Source of the DNA: Sphingomonas sp.
Lineage (GTDB): Bacteria > Pseudomonadota > Alphaproteobacteria > Sphingomonadales > Sphingomonadaceae
Direction: 5' to 3'
Assembly (NCBI GenBank): GCA_013812805.1
Contig: JACCSV010000010.1
Coordinates: 1-7,582 of the forward strand
DNA length: 7,582 nucleotides
Positions 6,908 to 7,582 of the stretch are shown one piece after another. The notes below the pieces were generated by a model that saw only the letters and a program-made list of their open reading frames with translations, had not been told where the DNA came from and searched no databases. Both the position numbers and the translations under genes were made by a program. Each line of letters starts with the position of its first letter. The first letter of the stretch is position 1.

Positions 6908-7582
6908 GCCGCGGAGCGCCCCTCTTCGCGCAGGCGCTCGCGCTCGTCATGGCGACCGCCGTCGCCGCGCAGCTGATCACCTTCGCCGTGCTGCTGATCA
7001 TGCCGAGCCCGCGCGAGGTTTTCACCTTCGGCGACGTCGCCGAGGCCATGCGCCGCGGGGTACCGGTGGAGCGGGAGGGGCAGATACTGTCGGTCAGGAC
7101 CGCCGAGGCTCCGCCGCCGGGGTGGGAGAAAGACTCTCGCCTGGAGCTGCAGGCACGGGCCACGCTGGCGCGCACGCTCGGCGTGCCGCCCGCGGACGTG
7201 CTGATTGAGCACGACCCCCCGATCCCCGGTGGGGTTTGGGTGATGCGCCTCCACTCCCCAGCGGTCGACCGCCCGACAGCGCCGGTACGGCCTTTCGCGC
7301 GCGGCGGCGGCGCCACCTTCGAGGATTTCGCCGCCGCCGTGCAGATAGGGGACGGTCGCTGGGTGATCGTGACCACCCCGTCGCCATCGCCGGGGCCTGG
7401 CACTTTCCTGCTGCTCTGGCTTGCGGCAAACGCCCTCGTTCTCGTGCCGCTCGCATGGCTGTTCACGCGGCGTCTCGTCGCGCCGATCCGCGCCTTCGCC
7501 GACGCGGCCGAGCGGGCCGGCCGCGGCGAGAAGGATGCGGTCTTCCCGGAGAAGGGGCCAAAGGAGGTGCGCAAGTCCGCCC
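6904..7582 (+). CDS. Membrane sensor histidine kinase, N-terminal part (3' end outside window)
   Basis: The frame is open from TTG at 6904 to the window edge (226 codons). It contains a first transmembrane helix (about 9-33), a roughly 130-residue periplasmic region (about 34-166) rich in Pro, Arg and Ala with no domain I recognise, a second transmembrane helix (about 167-188) and most of a HAMP linker from Arg189. The HAMP features are RRLVAPIRAFADAAE with conserved Pro194 and the PKEV element (219-222). The dimerisation/phosphoacceptor and ATPase domains lie beyond the window, so kinase identity is inferred from architecture and from following a response regulator. TTG is preferred over ATG at 6949 because the latter would cut into the first helix, and because TTG overlaps the regulator's TGA as TTGA, typical of translational coupling. 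No clear ribosome binding site precedes it. Confidence 0.87.
   Translation, partial: MSRGAPLFAQALALVMATAVAAQLITFAVLLIMPSPREVFTFGDVAEAMRRGVPVEREGQILSVRTAEAPPPGWEKDSRLELQARATLARTLGVPPADVLIEHDPPIPGGVWVMRLHSPAVDRPTAPVRPFARGGGATFEDFAAAVQIGDGRWVIVTTPSPSPGPGTFLLLWLAANALVLVPLAWLFTRRLVAPIRAFADAAERAGRGEKDAVFPEKGPKEVRKSA

Noticed and set aside
6855..7574. Minus-strand open frame of 239 codons opposite the sensor kinase
   Set aside because: It is Ser- and Arg-rich antisense of a very GC-rich gene. The plus frame shows two membrane helices and a HAMP linker.

Overview
The window looks like chromosomal DNA of a GC-rich alphaproteobacterium, most likely a member of the Sphingomonadales. That guess rests on the gene families (a secreted S9 peptidase, and an ABC permease fused to an M1 aminopeptidase next to its ATPase), the high GC content and the alphaproteobacterial style of the response regulator. 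No rRNA or other phylogenetic marker is present to fix the genus. The window is almost fully coding and holds two divergent gene sets separated by a 147-base intergenic region (6041-6187).

Left set, minus strand, read from right to left. First comes a secreted or periplasmic S9 (prolyl-oligopeptidase family) serine peptidase (4037-6040). After a 119-base gap comes an ABC transporter ATPase (3039-3917). Twelve bases later starts a very large inner-membrane protein (3026 to beyond position 1), in which two ABC-2-type permease halves are followed by an M1-type zinc aminopeptidase domain. This last frame is open for 1008 codons and leaves the window before its stop codon, so only its N-terminal part is visible. 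The ATPase and the permease-peptidase almost certainly form one transporter. The S9 peptidase is probably in the same transcription unit.

Right set, plus strand. An OmpR/PhoB-type response regulator (6188-6907) is followed by a membrane sensor histidine kinase that starts at a TTG overlapping the regulator's stop codon (6904 to beyond 7582). Only the first transmembrane helix, the periplasmic sensor region, the second transmembrane helix and most of the HAMP linker of the kinase are inside the window.

Working model (inference): a two-component system lies divergent to an operon combining an exported serine peptidase with an ABC transporter that carries its own metallopeptidase. This layout suggests sensing and handling of extracytoplasmic peptides, broadly analogous to two-component/ABC modules that respond to antimicrobial peptides. 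A perfect 8-bp inverted repeat with a second small dyad nested inside it sits in the divergent region and is the best candidate for a regulatory site. No tRNA, rRNA, CRISPR array, insertion sequence, attachment site or convincing terminator was seen.
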